From: Nemophila menziesii
Lineage: Eukaryota > Streptophyta > Magnoliopsida > Boraginales > Hydrophyllaceae
DNA length: 64,000 nt
NCBI GenBank assembly: GCA_029959085.1
Contig: JARWIR010000174.1
Span: 124,001 to 188,000 of the forward strand
Direction of reading: 5' to 3'
This document shows positions 28,401-40,163 of the stretch, one piece after another; within the stretch, counting starts at the first letter, position 1, and each line of letters opens with the position of its first letter. Position numbers and translations under genes: made by a program. The notes under the pieces are model-generated. The model was not told the DNA's origin and made no database searches. It saw only the letters and a list, made by a program, of their open reading frames with translations.

Positions 28401-30000
28401 GGGCACATAATATTTGTTTTTTGAGTGCGTTGGGCCTTCTGGGACCGACAGATAGCTTCGCCATCTAAGATGATCTGTTTTACGTGTTGAGATGTGTTTT
28501 ATTGACTTTTAGGTTGTTTTTAATATTCTATTTTAGGATATCGTATTTTGGCTTAGTTAGGGTTTTACCAACCGTAACATTCAACCCTAATTTCTAAAGT
28601 CTCTAACGTTATACCCTAAACCATAAACACAAAACCTTAACCCTATAACCTACACCTAATCCATCACCATAAGCCCTAAATACTAACCATAAACTCTAAC
28701 AATAAACCGTAACCAGAAACCCCAAACCCTAAACACTAAACCTTATACCCTAATCCAAAAACCTTAGTCACTGTACCCTAACCATGGATATGATAATAAC
28801 GTTAAGATTTTGGCTTGTTTCTATCATCCAAACACGTTGCAAACCGTTTTTAAGGTTTTTGAAGTTCCCCGAAGTATTTCTGCTAAATTTCGCATACTAT
28901 CTCAGAATGGGGCATATAATATTTGTTTTTTGAGTGCGTTAGGCCTTCTGGGACCGACAGATGGCTTCACCATCTATGATGATCTGTTTTACGTGTTGAG
29001 ATGTGTTTTATTGACTTTTAGGTTGTTTTTAATATTCTATTTTAGGATATCGTATTTTGGCTCAGTTAGGGTTTTACCAACCGTAACATTCAACCCTAAT
29101 TTCTAAATCTCTAACGTCATAACCTAAACCATAAACACAAAACCTTAACCCTATAACCTACATCTAATCCATCACCATAAGCCCTAAATACTAACCATAA
29201 ACTCTAACCATAAACCGTAACCAGAAACCCCATACCCTAAACACCAAACCTTATACCCTAATCCAAAAACCTTAGTCACTGTACCCTAACTATGGATATG
29301 ATAATAACGTGAAGATTTTGGCTTGTTTCTATCATCCAAACGCTTTGCGAACCGTTTTTAAGGTTTTTGAAGTTCCCCGAAGAATTTTTGCTACTTTCGC
29401 ATACTTTCTCAGAATGGGACATATAATATATGTTTTTTGAGTGCGTTGGGCCTTCTGGGACCGACAGATGGCTTCGCCATCTAAGATGATCTGTTTTACG
29501 TGTTGAGATGTGTTTAATTGACTTTTAGGTTGTTTTTAATATTCTATTTTAGGATATCGTATTTTGGCTTAGTTAGGGTTTTACCAACCGTAACATTCAA
29601 CCCTAATTTCTAAAGTCTCTAACGTTATACCCTAAACCATAAACACAAAACCTTAACCCTATAACCTACACCTAATCCATCACCATAAGCCCTAAATACT
29701 AACCATAAACTCTAACAATAAACGGTAACCAGAAACCCCAAACCCTAAACACTAAACCTAATACCATAATCACATAACCTTAGTCAGTGAACCCTAACCA
29801 TGGAAAGGATAATAACGTGAAGATTTTGGCTTGTTACTATCATCCAAACACGTTGCAAACCGTTTTTAAGGTTTTTGAAGTTCCCCGAAGGATTTCTGCT
29901 AACTTTCGCATACTTTCTCAGAATGGGGCACATAATATTTGTTTTTTGAGTGCGTTGGGCCTTCTGGGACCGACAGATAGCTTCGCCATCTAAGATGATC
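25428..30000 (+). repeat. Array block 5, monomers 51-59 (A B A B A C B A C)
   Basis: Starts: 25428, 25935, 26444, 26951, 27460, 27967, 28476, 28985, 29492. The A-B dimers at 25935-26950 and 26951-27966 look identical. The C copies starting at 27967 and 29492 share the rare AATAAACGGTAACC. B copies share GCTAAATTTCGC, GGGGCATATAAT and CATCTATGATG. The last change removes a TAA and lengthens an open frame into the next monomer. Confidence 0.88.
25935..27966 (+). repeat. Direct tandem duplication of a 1016-bp B-A dimer
   Basis: 25935-26950 and 26951-27966 carry the same rare variants throughout: GGCTTAGTTAGGG, GCTAAATTTCGC, CATCTATGATG, CGTCATAACC, GCTTTGCGAACC and GGGACATATAAT. I saw no difference by eye. 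It is one of the youngest duplications in the window. Confidence 0.85.
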
Positions 30001-32033
30001 TGTTTTACGTGTTGAGATGTGTTTTATTGACTTTTAGGTTGTTTTTAATATTCTATTTTAGGATATCGTATTTTGGCTCAGTTAGGGTTTTACCAACCGT
30101 AACATTCAACCCTAATTTCTAAAGTCTCTAACGTTATACCCTAAACCATAAACACAAAACCTTAACCCTATAACCTACACCTAATCCATCACCATAAGCC
30201 CTAAATACTAACCATAAACTCTAAAAATAAACCGTAACCAGAAACCCCAAACCCTAAACACTAAACCTTATACCCTAATCCAAAAACCTTAGTCACTATA
30301 CCCTAACCATGGATATGATAATAACGTTAAGATTTTGGCTTGTTTCTATCATCCAAACACGTTGCAAACCGTTTTTAAGGTTTTTGAAGTTCCCCGAAGT
30401 ATTTCTGCTAACTTTCGCATACTATCTCAGAATGGGGCACATAATATTTGTTTTTTGAGTGCGTTAGGCCTTCTGGGACCGACAGATGGCTTCACCATCT
30501 AAGATGATCTGTTTTACGTGTTGAGATGTGTTTTATTGACTTTTAGGTTGTTTTTAATATTCTATTTTAGGATATCGTATTTTGGCTCAGTTAGGGTTTT
30601 ACCAACCGTAATATTCAACCCTAATTTCTAAATCTCTAACGTCATACCCTAAACCATAAACACAAAACCTTAACCCTATAACCTACATCTAATCCATCAC
30701 CATAAGCCCTAAATACTAACCATAAACTCTAACCATAAACCGTAACCAAAAACCCCATACCCTAAACACCAAACCTTATACCCTAATCCAAAAACCTTAG
30801 TCACTGTACCCTAACTATGGATATGATAATAACCTGAAGATTTTGGCTTGTTTCTATCATCCAAACGCTTTGCAAACCGTTTTTAAGGTTTTTGAAGTTC
30901 CCTGAAGAATTTTTGCTACTTTCGCATACTTTCTCAGAATGGGACACATAATATATGTTTTTTGAGTGCGTTGGGCCTTCTGGGACCGACAGATAGCTTC
31001 GCCATCTAAGATGATCTGTTTTACGTGTTGAGATGTGTTTAATTGACTTTTAGGTTGTTTTTAATATTCTATTTTAGGATATCGTATTTTGGCTCAGTTA
31101 GGGTTTTACCAACCGTAACATTCAACCCTAATTTCTAAAGTCTCTAACGTTATACCCTAAACCATAAACACAAAACCTTAACCCTATAACCTACACCTAA
31201 TCCATCACCATAAGCCCTAAATACTAACCATAAACTATAACCATAAACCGTAACCAGAAACCCCATACCCTAAACAACAAACCTTATACCCTAATCCAAA
31301 AACCTTAGTCACTGTACCCTAACTATGGATATGATAATAACGTGAAGATTTTGGCTTGTTTCTATCATCCAAACGCTTTGCAAACCGTTTTTAAGGTTTT
31401 TGAAGTTCCCCGAAGAATTTTTGCTACTTTCGCATACTTTCTCAGAATGGGACACATAATATATGTTTTTTGAGTGCGTTGGGCCTTCTAGGACCGACAG
31501 ATGGCTTCGCCATCTAAGATGATCTGTTTTACGTGTTGAGATGTGTTTAATTGACTTTTAGGTTGTTTTTAATATTCTATTTTAGGATATCGTATTTTGG
31601 CTCAGTTAGGGTTTTACCAACCGTAACATTCAACCCTAATTTCTAAAGTCTCTAACGTTATACCCTAAACCATAAACACAAAACCTTAACCCTATAACCT
31701 ACACCTAATCCATCACCATAAGCCCTAAATACTAACCATAAACTCTAAGAATAAACCGTAACCAGAAACCCCAAACCCTAAACACTAAACCTAATACCAT
31801 AATCACATAACCTTAGTCAGTGAACCCTAACCATGGAAAGGATAATAACGTGAAGATTTTGGCTTGTTACTATCATCCAAACACGTTGCAAACCGTTTTT
31901 AAGGTTTTTGAAGTTCCCCGAAGGATTTCTGCTAACTTTCGCATACTTTCTCAGAATGGGGCACATAATATTTGTTTTTTGAGTGCGTTGGGCCTTCTGG
32001 GACCGACAGATAGCTTCGCCATCTAAGATGATC

Positions 32034-32114
32034 TGTTTTACGTGTTGAGATGTGTTTTATTGACTTTTAGGTTGTTTTTAATATTCTATTTTAGGATATC
32101 GTATTTTGGCTCAG
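32034..32114 (+). repeat. T-rich 5' module of the monomer (reference copy)
   Basis: This is about 80 bp of T-rich DNA with TTGACTTTTAGG, TTTTTAATATTC and TTTTAGGATATCG. It is the most conserved part of the unit. The main variant is TTTTATTG versus TTTAATTG near offset 22, and it tracks monomer class: TTTAATTG usually opens the copy that follows an A monomer. The GATATC site is present in almost every copy; it is lost as GGTTATC in the copies starting at 18816 and 19834. Confidence 0.85.
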
Positions 32115-32148
32115 TTAGGGTTTTACCAACCGTAACATTCAACCCTAA
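32115..32148. repeat. Inverted telomere motif at the module boundary (reference copy)
   Basis: TTAGGGTT at 32115-32122 is the exact reverse complement of AACCCTAA at 32141-32148, with an 18-nt spacer. The telomere motif therefore appears first in G-rich and then in C-rich orientation on the same strand. The pair recurs at the same offset in most monomers. It is broken in the first copy, which reads TTCAACAATAA at 105-115, and in copies reading TTCGACCC (for example 37728-37735, 39253-39260 and 44841-44848). Whether it folds in vivo is not known. Confidence 0.75.
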
Positions 32149-32340
32149 TTTCTAAAGTCTCTAACGTTATACCCTAAACCATAAACACAAAACCTTAACC
32201 CTATAACCTACACCTAATCCATCACCATAAGCCCTAAATACTAACCATAAACTCTAACAATAAACCGTAACCAGAAACCCCAAACCCTAAACACTAAACC
32301 TTATACCCTAATCCAAAAACCTTAGTCACTGTACCCTAAC
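32141..32340 (+). repeat. Telomere-similar block, degenerate CCCTAA/CCCTAAA (reference copy)
   Basis: Six CCCTAA words occur in about 200 bp here, separated by one- or two-base derivatives such as CCATAAAC, CCCTATAACC, ACACCTAATCC, ACTAACCATAAAC and ACACTAAACC. The best run is CCCCAAACCCTAAACACTAA. Guanine is rare on the + strand. The plant telomere repeat is TTTAGGG, so its C-rich strand lies on +. The block looks like an old telomere or interstitial telomeric tract that decayed before the unit was amplified, because different monomers share the same decay pattern. Confidence 0.85.
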
Positions 32341-32542
32341 CATGGATATGATAATAACGTTAAGATTTTGGCTTGTTTCTATCATCCAAACACGTTGCAA
32401 ACCGTTTTTAAGGTTTTTGAAGTTCCCCGAAGTATTTCTGCTAACTTTCGCATACTATCTCAGAATGGGGCACATAATATTTGTTTTTTGAGTGCGTTAG
32501 GCCTTCTGGGACCGACAGATGGCTTCACCATCTAAGATGATC
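32341..32542 (+). repeat. Telomere-free 3' module of the monomer (reference copy)
   Basis: This is about 200 bp of mixed-composition sequence with no telomere words. It contains AAGATTTTGGCTTGTTTC, GCAAACCGTTTTTAAGG, GAAGTTCCCCGAAG and GGCCTTCTGGGACCGAC. I do not recognise its origin. It carries nearly all the class-diagnostic differences (A, B, C, B', C'). A frame of about 68 codons stays open through it in many copies, but it has no ATG start and is often broken. Confidence 0.8.
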
Positions 32543-33023
32543 TGTTTTACGTGTTGAGATGTGTTTTATTGACTTTTAGGTTGTTTTTAATATTCTATTT
32601 TAGGATATCGTATTTTGGCTCAGTTAGGGTTTTACCAACCGTAACATTCAACCCTAATTTCTAAATCTCTAACGTCATACCCTAAACCATAAACACAAAA
32701 CCTTAACCCTATAACCTACATCTAATCCATCACCATAAGCCCTAAATACTAACCATAAACTCTAACCATAAACCGTAACCAGAAACCCCATACCCTAAAC
32801 ACCAAACCTTATACCCTAATCCAAAAACCTTAGTCACTGTACCCTAACTATGGATATGATAATAACGTGAAGATTTTGGCTTGTTTCTATCATCCAAACG
32901 CTTTGCGAACCGTTTTTAAGGTTTTTGAAGTTCCCCGAAGAATTTTTGCTACTTTCGCATACTTTCTCAGAATGGGACATATAATATATGTTTTTTGAGT
33001 GCGTTGGGCCTTCTGGGACCGAC

Positions 33024-33040
33024 AGATGGCTTCGCCATCT
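33024..33040. repeat. Perfect short hairpin at the monomer 3' end (class A example)
   Basis: AGATGGC, TTC, GCCATCT forms a perfect 7-bp stem with a 3-nt loop, just upstream of the next monomer start at 33050. Many class A copies have it. Class B has AGATGG/CCATCT with loop CTTCA, a 6-bp stem (for example 32517-32533). Class C reads AGATAGC/GCCATCT, with one mismatch in the stem. It could act as a structural element or a recombination hot spot, but the sequence alone shows only the symmetry. Confidence 0.6.
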
Positions 33041-36000
33041 AAGATGATCTGTTTTACGTGTTGAGATGTGTTTAATTGACTTTTAGGTTGTTTTTAATAT
33101 TCTATTTTAGGATATCGTATTTTGGCTTAGTTAGGGTTTTACCAACCGTAACATTCAACCCTAATTTCTAAAGTCTCTAACGTTATACCCTAAACCATAA
33201 ACACAAAACCTTAACCCTATAACCTACACCTAATCCATCACCATAAGCCCTAAATACTAACCATAAACTCTAACAATAAACCGTAACCAGAAACCCCAAA
33301 CCCTAAACACTAAACCTTATACCCTAATCCAAAAACCTTAGTCACTGTACCCTAACCATGGATATGATAATAACGTTAAGATTTTGGCTTGTTTCTATCA
33401 TCCAAACACGTTGCAAACCGTTTTTAAGGTTTTTGAAGTTCCCCGAAGTATTTCTGCTAACTTTCGCATACTATCTCAGAATGGGGCATATAATATTTGT
33501 TTTTTGAGTGCGTTAGGCCTTCTGGGACCGACAGATGGCTTCACCATCTAAGATGATCTGTTTTACGTGTTGAGATGTGTTTTATTGACTTTTAGGTTGT
33601 TTTTAATATTCTATTTTAGGATATCGTATTTTGGCTCAGTTAGGGTTTTACCAACCGTAACATTCAACCCTAATTTCTAAATCTCTAACGTCATACCCTA
33701 AACCATAAACACAAAACCTTAACCCTATAACCTACATCTAATCCATCACCATAAGCCCTAAATACTAACCATAAACTCTAACCATAAACCGTAACCAGAA
33801 ACCCCATACCCTAAACACCAAACCTTATACCCTAATCCAAAAACCTTAGTCACTGTACCCTAACTATGGATATGATAATAACGTGAAGATTTTGGCTTGT
33901 TTCTATCATCCAAACGCTTTGCGAACCGTTTTTAAGGTTTTTGAAGTTCCCCGAAGAATTTTTGCTACTTTCGCATACTTTCTCAGAATGGGACATATAA
34001 TATATGTTTTTTGAGTGCGTTGGGCCTTCTGGGACCGACAGATGGCTTCGCCATCTAAGATGATCTGTTTTACGTGTTGAGATGTGTTTAATTGACTTTT
34101 AGGTTGTTTTTAATATTCTATTTTAGGATATCGTATTTTGGCTTAGTTAGGGTTTTACCAACCGTAACATTCAACCCTAATTTCTAAAGTCTCTAACGTT
34201 ATACCCTAAACCATAAACACAAAACCTTAACCCTATAACCTACACCTAATCCATCACCATAAGCCCTAAATACTAACCATAAACTCTAACAATAAACCGT
34301 AACCAGAAACCCCAAACCCTAAACACTAAACCTTATACCCTAATCCAAAAACCTTAGTCACTGTACCCTAACCATGGATATGATAATAACGTTAAGATTT
34401 TGGCTTGTTTCTATCATCCAAACACGTTGCAAACCGTTTTTAAGGTTTTTGAAGTTCCCCGAAGTATTTCTGCTAACTTTCGCATACTATCTCAGAATGG
34501 GGCATATAATATTTGTTTTTTTAGTGCGTTAGGCCTTCTGGGACCGACAGATGGCTTCACCATCTATGATGATCTGTTTTACGTGTTGAGATGTGTTTTA
34601 TTGACTTTTAGGTTGTTTTTAATATTCTATTTTAGGATATCGTATTTTGGCTCAGTTAGGGTTTTACCAACCGTAACATTCAACCCTAATTTCTAAATCT
34701 CTAACGTCATACCCTAAACCATAAACACAAAACCTTAAGCCTATAACCAACATCTAATCGATCACCATAAGCCCTAAATACTAACCATAAACTCTAAACA
34801 TAAACCGTAACCAGAAACCCCATACCCTAAACACCAAACCTTATACCCTAATCCAAAAACCTTAGTCACTGTACCCTAACTATGGATATGATAATAACGT
34901 GAAGATTTTGGCTTGTTTCTATCATCCAAACGCTTTGCAAACCGTTTTTAAGGTTTTTGAAGTTCCCCGAAGAATTTTTGCTACTTTCGCATACTTTCTC
35001 AGAATGGGACATATAATATATGTTTTTTGAGTGCGTTGGGCCTTCTGGGACCGACAGATGGCTTCGCCATCTAAGATGATCTGTTTTACGTGTTGAGATG
35101 TGTTTAATTGACTTTTAGGTTGTTTTTAATATTCTATTTTAGGATATCGTATTTTGGCTCAGTTAGGGTTTTACCAACCGTAACATTCAACCCTAATTTC
35201 TAAAGTCTCTAACGTTATACCCTAAACCATAAACACAAAACCTTAACCCTATAACCTACACCTAATCCATCACCATAAGCCCTAAATACTAACCATAAAC
35301 TCTAACAATAAACCGTAACCAGAAACCCCAAACCCTAAACACTAAACCTAATACCATAATCACATAACCTTAGTCAGTGAACCCTAACCATAGAAAGGAT
35401 AATAACGTGAAGATTTTGGCTTGTTTCTATCATCCAAACACGTTGCAAACCGTTTTTAAGGTTTTTGAAGTTCCCCGAAGGATTTCTGCTAACTTTCGCA
35501 TACTTTCTCAGAATGGGGCATATAATATTTGTTTTTTGAGTGCGTTAGGCCTTCTGGGACCGACAGATAGCTTCGCCATCTAAGATGATCTGTTTTACGT
35601 GTTGAGATGTGTTTTATTGACTTTTAGGTTGTTTTTAATATTCTATTTTAGGATATCGTATTTTGGCTCAGTTAGGGTTTTACCAACCGTAACATTCAAC
35701 CCTAATTTCTAAAGTCTCTAACGTTATACCCTAAACCATAAACACAAAACCTTAACCCTATAACCTACACCTAATCCATCACCATAAGCCCTAAATACTA
35801 ACCATAAACTCTAAAAATAAACCGTAACCAGAAACCCCAAACCCTAAACACTAAACCTTATACCCTAATCCAAAAACCTTAGTCACTGTACCCTAACCAT
35901 GGATATGATAATAACGTTAAGATTTTGGCTTGTTTCTATCATCCAAACACGTTGCAAACCGTTTTTAAGGTTTTTGAAGTTCCCCGAAGGATTTCTGCTA

Positions 36001-36606
36001 ACTTTCGCATACTATCTCAGAATGGGGCACATAATATTTGTTTTTTGAGTGCGTTAGGCCTTCTGGGACCGACAGATGGCTTCACCATCTAAGATGATCT
36101 GTTTTACGTGTTGAGATGTGTTTTATTGACTTTTAGGTTGTTTTTAATATTCTATTTTAGGATATCGTATTTTGGCTCAGTTAGGGTTTTACCAACCGTA
36201 ACATTCAACCCTAATTTCTAAATCTCTAACGTCATACCCTAAACCATAAACACAAAACCTTAACCCTATAACCTACACCTAATCCATCACCATAAGCCCT
36301 AAATACTAACCATAAACTCTAACCATATACCCGTAACCAGAAACCCCATACCCTAAACACCAAAACTTATACCCTAATCCAAAAACTTAGTCACTGTACC
36401 CTAACTATGGATATGATAATAACGTGAAGATTTTGGCTTGTTTCTATCATCCAAACGCTTTGCAAACCGTTTTTAAGGTTTTTGAAGTTCCCCGAAGAAT
36501 TTTTGCTACTTTCGCATACTTTCTCAGAATGGGACACATAATATATGTTTTTTGAGTGCGTTGGGCCTTCTGGGACCGACAGATGGCTTCGCCATCTAAG
36601 ATGATC

Positions 36607-39600
36607 TGTTTTACGTGTTGAGATGTGTTTAATTGACTTTTAGGTTGTTTTTAATATTCTATTTTAGGATATCGTATTTTGGCTTAGTTAGGGTTTTACC
36701 AACCGTAACATTCAACCCTAATTTCTAAAGTCTCTAACGTTATACCCTAACCCATAAACACAAAACCTTAACCCTATAACCTACACCTAATCCATCACCA
36801 TAAGCCCTAAATACTAACCATAAACTCTAATAATAAACCGTAACCAGAAACCCCAAACCCTAAACACTAAACCTTATACCCTAATCCAAAAACCTTAGTC
36901 ACTGTACCCTAACCATGGATATGATAATAACGTTAAGATTTTGGCTTGTTTCTATCATCCAAACACGTTGCAAACCGTTTTTAAGGTTTTTGAAGTTCCC
37001 CGAAGGATTTCTGCTAACTTTCGCATACTATCTCAGAATGGGGCACATAATATTTGTTTTTTGAGTGCGTTAGGCCTTCTGGGACCGACAGATGGCTTCA
37101 CCATCTAAGATGATCTGTTTTACGTGTTGAGATGTGTTTTATTGACTTTTAGGTTGTTTTTAATATTCTATTTTAGGATATCGTATATTTGCTCAGTTAG
37201 GGTTTTACCAACCGTAACATTCAACCCTAATTTCTAAATCTCTAACGTTATACCCTAAACCATAAACACAAAACCTTAACCATATAACCTACACCTAATC
37301 CATCACCATAAGGCCTAAATACTAACCATAAACTCTAACAATAAACCGTAACCAGAAATCCCAAACCCTAAACACTAAACCTTATACCATAATCCAAAAA
37401 CCTTAATCAGTGTACCCTAACTATGGATATGATAATAACGTGAAGATTTTGGCTTGTTTCTATCATCCAAACGCTTTGCAAACCGTTTTTAAGGTTTTTG
37501 AAGTTCCCCGAAGAATTTTTGCTACTTTCGCATACTTTCTCAGAATGGGACACATAATATATGTTTTTTGAGTGCGTTGGGCCTTCTGGGACCGACAGAT
37601 GGCTTCGCCATCTAAGATGATCTGTTTTACGTGTTGAGATGTGTTTTATTGACTTTTAGGTTGTTTTTAATATTCTATTTTAGGATATCGTATTTTGGCC
37701 CAGTTAGGGTTTTACCAACCGTAACATTCGACCCTAATTTCTAAAGTCTCTAACGTTATACCCTAAACCATAAACACAAAACCTTAACCCTATAACCTAC
37801 ACCTAATCCATCACCATAAGCCCTAAATACTCACCATAAACTCTAACAATAAACCGTAACCAGAAACCCCAAACCCTAAACACTAAACCTTATACCATAA
37901 TCACATAACCTTAGTCACTGAACCCTAACCATAGAAAGCATAATAACGTGAAGATTTTGGCTTGTTTCTATCATCCAAACACGTTGCAAACCGTTTTTAA
38001 GGTTTTTGAAGTTCCCCGAAGGATTTCTGCTAACTTTCGCATACTATCTCAGAATGGGGCACATAATATTTGTTTTTTGAGTGCGTTAGGCCTTCTGGGA
38101 CCGACAGATGGCTTCACCATCTAAGATGATCTGTTTTACGTGTTGAGATGTGTTTAATTGACTTTTAGGTTGTTTTTAATATTCTATTTTAGGATATCGT
38201 ATTTTGGCTTAGTTAGGGTTTTACCAACCGTAACATTCAACCCTAATTTCTAAAGTCTCTAACGTTATACCCTAACCCATAAACACAAAACCTTAACCCT
38301 ATAACCTACACCTAATCCATCACCATAAGCCCTAAATACTAACCATAAACTCTAATAATAAACCGTAACCAGAAACCCCAAACCCTAAACACTAAACCTT
38401 ATACCCTAATCCAAAAACCTTAGTCACTGTACCCTAACCATGGATATGATAATAACGTTAAGATTTTGGCTTGTTTCTATCATCCAAACACGTTGCAAAC
38501 CGTTTTTAAGGTTTTTGAAGTTCCCCGAAGGATTTCTGCTAACTTTCGCATACTATCTCAGAATGGGGCACATAATATTTGTTTTTTGAGTGCGTTAGGC
38601 CTTCTGGGACCGACAGATGGCTTCACCATCTAAGATGATCTGTTTTACGTGTTGAGATGTGTTTTATTGACTTTTAGGTTGTTTTTAATATTCTATTTTA
38701 GGATATCGTATATTTGCTCAGTTAGGGTTTTACCAACCGTAACATTCAACCCTAATTTCTAAATCTCTAACGTTATACCCTAAACCATAAACACAAAACC
38801 TTAACCATATAACCTACACCTAATCCATCACCATAAGGCCTAAATACTAACCATAAACTCTAACAATAAACCGTAACCAGAAATCCCAAACCCTAAACAC
38901 TAAACCTTATACCATAATCCAAAAACCTTAATCAGTGTACCCTAACTATGGATATGATAATAACGTGAAGATTTTGGCTTGTTTCTATCATCCAAACGCT
39001 TTGCAAACCGTTTTTAAGGTTTTTGAAGTTCCCCGAAGAATTTTTGCTACTTTCGCATACTTTCTCAGAATGGGACACATAATATATGTTTTTTGAGTGC
39101 GTTGGGCCTTCTGGGACCGACAGATGGCTTCGCCATCTAAGATGATCTGTTTTACGTGTTGAGATGTGTTTTATTGACTTTTAGGTTGTTTTTAATATTC
39201 TATTTTAGGATATCGTATTTTGGCCCAGTTAGGGTTTTACCAACCGTAACATTCGACCCTAATTTCTAAAGTCTCTAACGTTATACCCTAAACCATAAAC
39301 ACAAAACCTTAACCCTATAACCTACACCTAATCCATCACCATAAGCCCTAAATACTCACCATAAACTCTAACAATAAACCGTAACCAGAAACCCCAAACC
39401 CTAAACACTAAACCTTATACCATAATCACATAACCTTAGTCACTGAACCCTAACCATAGAAAGCATAATAACGTGAAGATTTTGGCTTGTTTCTATCATC
39501 CAAACACGTTGCAAACCGTTTTTAAGGTTTTTGAAGTTCCCCGAAGGATTTCTGCTAACTTTCGCATACTATCTCAGAATGGGGCACATAATATTTGTTT

Positions 39601-39656
39601 TTTGAGTGCGTTAGGCCTTCTGGGACCGACAGATGGCTTCACCATCTAAGATGATC
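36607..39656 (+). repeat. Direct tandem duplication of a 1525-bp B-A-B' trimer
   Basis: 36607-38131 and 38132-39656 match at all the rare markers I checked, including CTAACCCATAAAC and TATATTTGCTCAG. The following A copy at 39657 differs (GGCTGAG, CACGTAATCC), so the duplication ends close to a monomer boundary. Confidence 0.85.
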
Positions 39657-40163
39657 TGTTTTACGTGTTGAGATGTGTTTTATTGACTTTTAGGTTGTTT
39701 TTAATATTCTATTTTAGGATATCGTATTTTGGCTGAGTTAGGGTTTTACCAACCGTAACATTCAACCCTAATTTCTAAATCTCTAACGTTATACCCTAAA
39801 CCATAAACACAAAACCTTAACCATATAACCTACACGTAATCCATCACCATAAGGCCTAAATACTAACCATAAACTCTAACAATAAACCGTAACCAGAAAT
39901 CCCAAACCCTAAACACTAAACCTTATACCATAATCCAAAAACCTTAATCAGTGTACCCTAACTATGGATATGATAATAACGTGAAGATTTTGGCTTGTTT
40001 CTATCATCCAAACGCTTTGCAAACCGTTTTTAAGGTTTTTGAAGTTCCCCGAAGAATTTTTGCTACTTTCGCATACTTTCTCAGAATGGGACACATAATA
40101 TATGTTTTTTGAGTGCGTTGGGCCTTCTGGGACCGACAGATGGCTTCGCCATCTAAGATGATC
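36607..40163 (+). repeat. Array block 7, monomers 73-79 (B A B' B A B' A)
   Basis: Starts: 36607, 37116, 37623, 38132, 38641, 39148, 39657. The trimers 36607-38131 and 38132-39656 share every rare variant I checked: CTAACCCATAAAC, CTAATAATAAACC, TATATTTGCTCAG, AGAAATCCC, GGCCCAG, ATTCGACCC, ACTCACCATAAAC and ATAGAAAGCATAATAACG. B' appears here for the first time. It combines B-type 3' markers with a C-like ACTGAACCCTAACC lead-in. Confidence 0.88.

Larger units (their letters stand above)
32034..32542 (+). repeat. Reference monomer (class B, 509 bp)
   Basis: This is a well-preserved copy that can serve as a map of the unit. 32034-32114 is T-rich and holds GATATC. 32115-32148 is an inverted telomere motif. 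32141-32340 is the telomere-similar block. 32341-32542 is the telomere-free 3' part, starting at CATGGATATGATAATAACG and ending in a hairpin at 32517-32533. Class B is recognised by CGTTAAG, CATACTATCTC, GCGTTAGGCC and GGCTTCACCATC. Confidence 0.9.
29492..33049 (+). repeat. Segmental copy of 22377-25934 (offset 7115 bp, 14 monomers)
   Basis: Marker variants at constant offset: AATAAACGGTAACC, CTCTAAAAATAAACC, CACTATACCC, CCGTAATATTC, AATAACCTGAAG, GTTCCCTGAAG, AACTATAACC and CTCTAAGAATAAACC. A few differences have built up since, such as CTCTTACG and CCGTGTTTAAGG only in the left copy and CTTCTAGGACC only in the right. Confidence 0.85.
30001..36606 (+). repeat. Array block 6, monomers 60-72 (B A A C B A B A B A C' B A)
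   Basis: Starts: 30001, 30510, 31017, 31525, 32034, 32543, 33050, 33559, 34066, 34575, 35082, 35591, 36100. The left half is a copy of about 22.4-26.2 kb at an offset of 7115 bp. The right half is the source, or sister, of 41.2-44.2 kb at an offset of 7623 bp. The first C' copy (CCATAGAAAGG, GGGGCATATAAT, GCGTTAGGCC) is at 35082-35590. Confidence 0.87.

Noticed and set aside
36325..36390. Possible sequencing errors: CATATACCCG (+1) and AAAAACTTAG (-1)
   Set aside because: Both recur together 7623 bp away at about 43948 and 44006, so they are inherited variants, not read errors, unless the assembly duplicated the segment.
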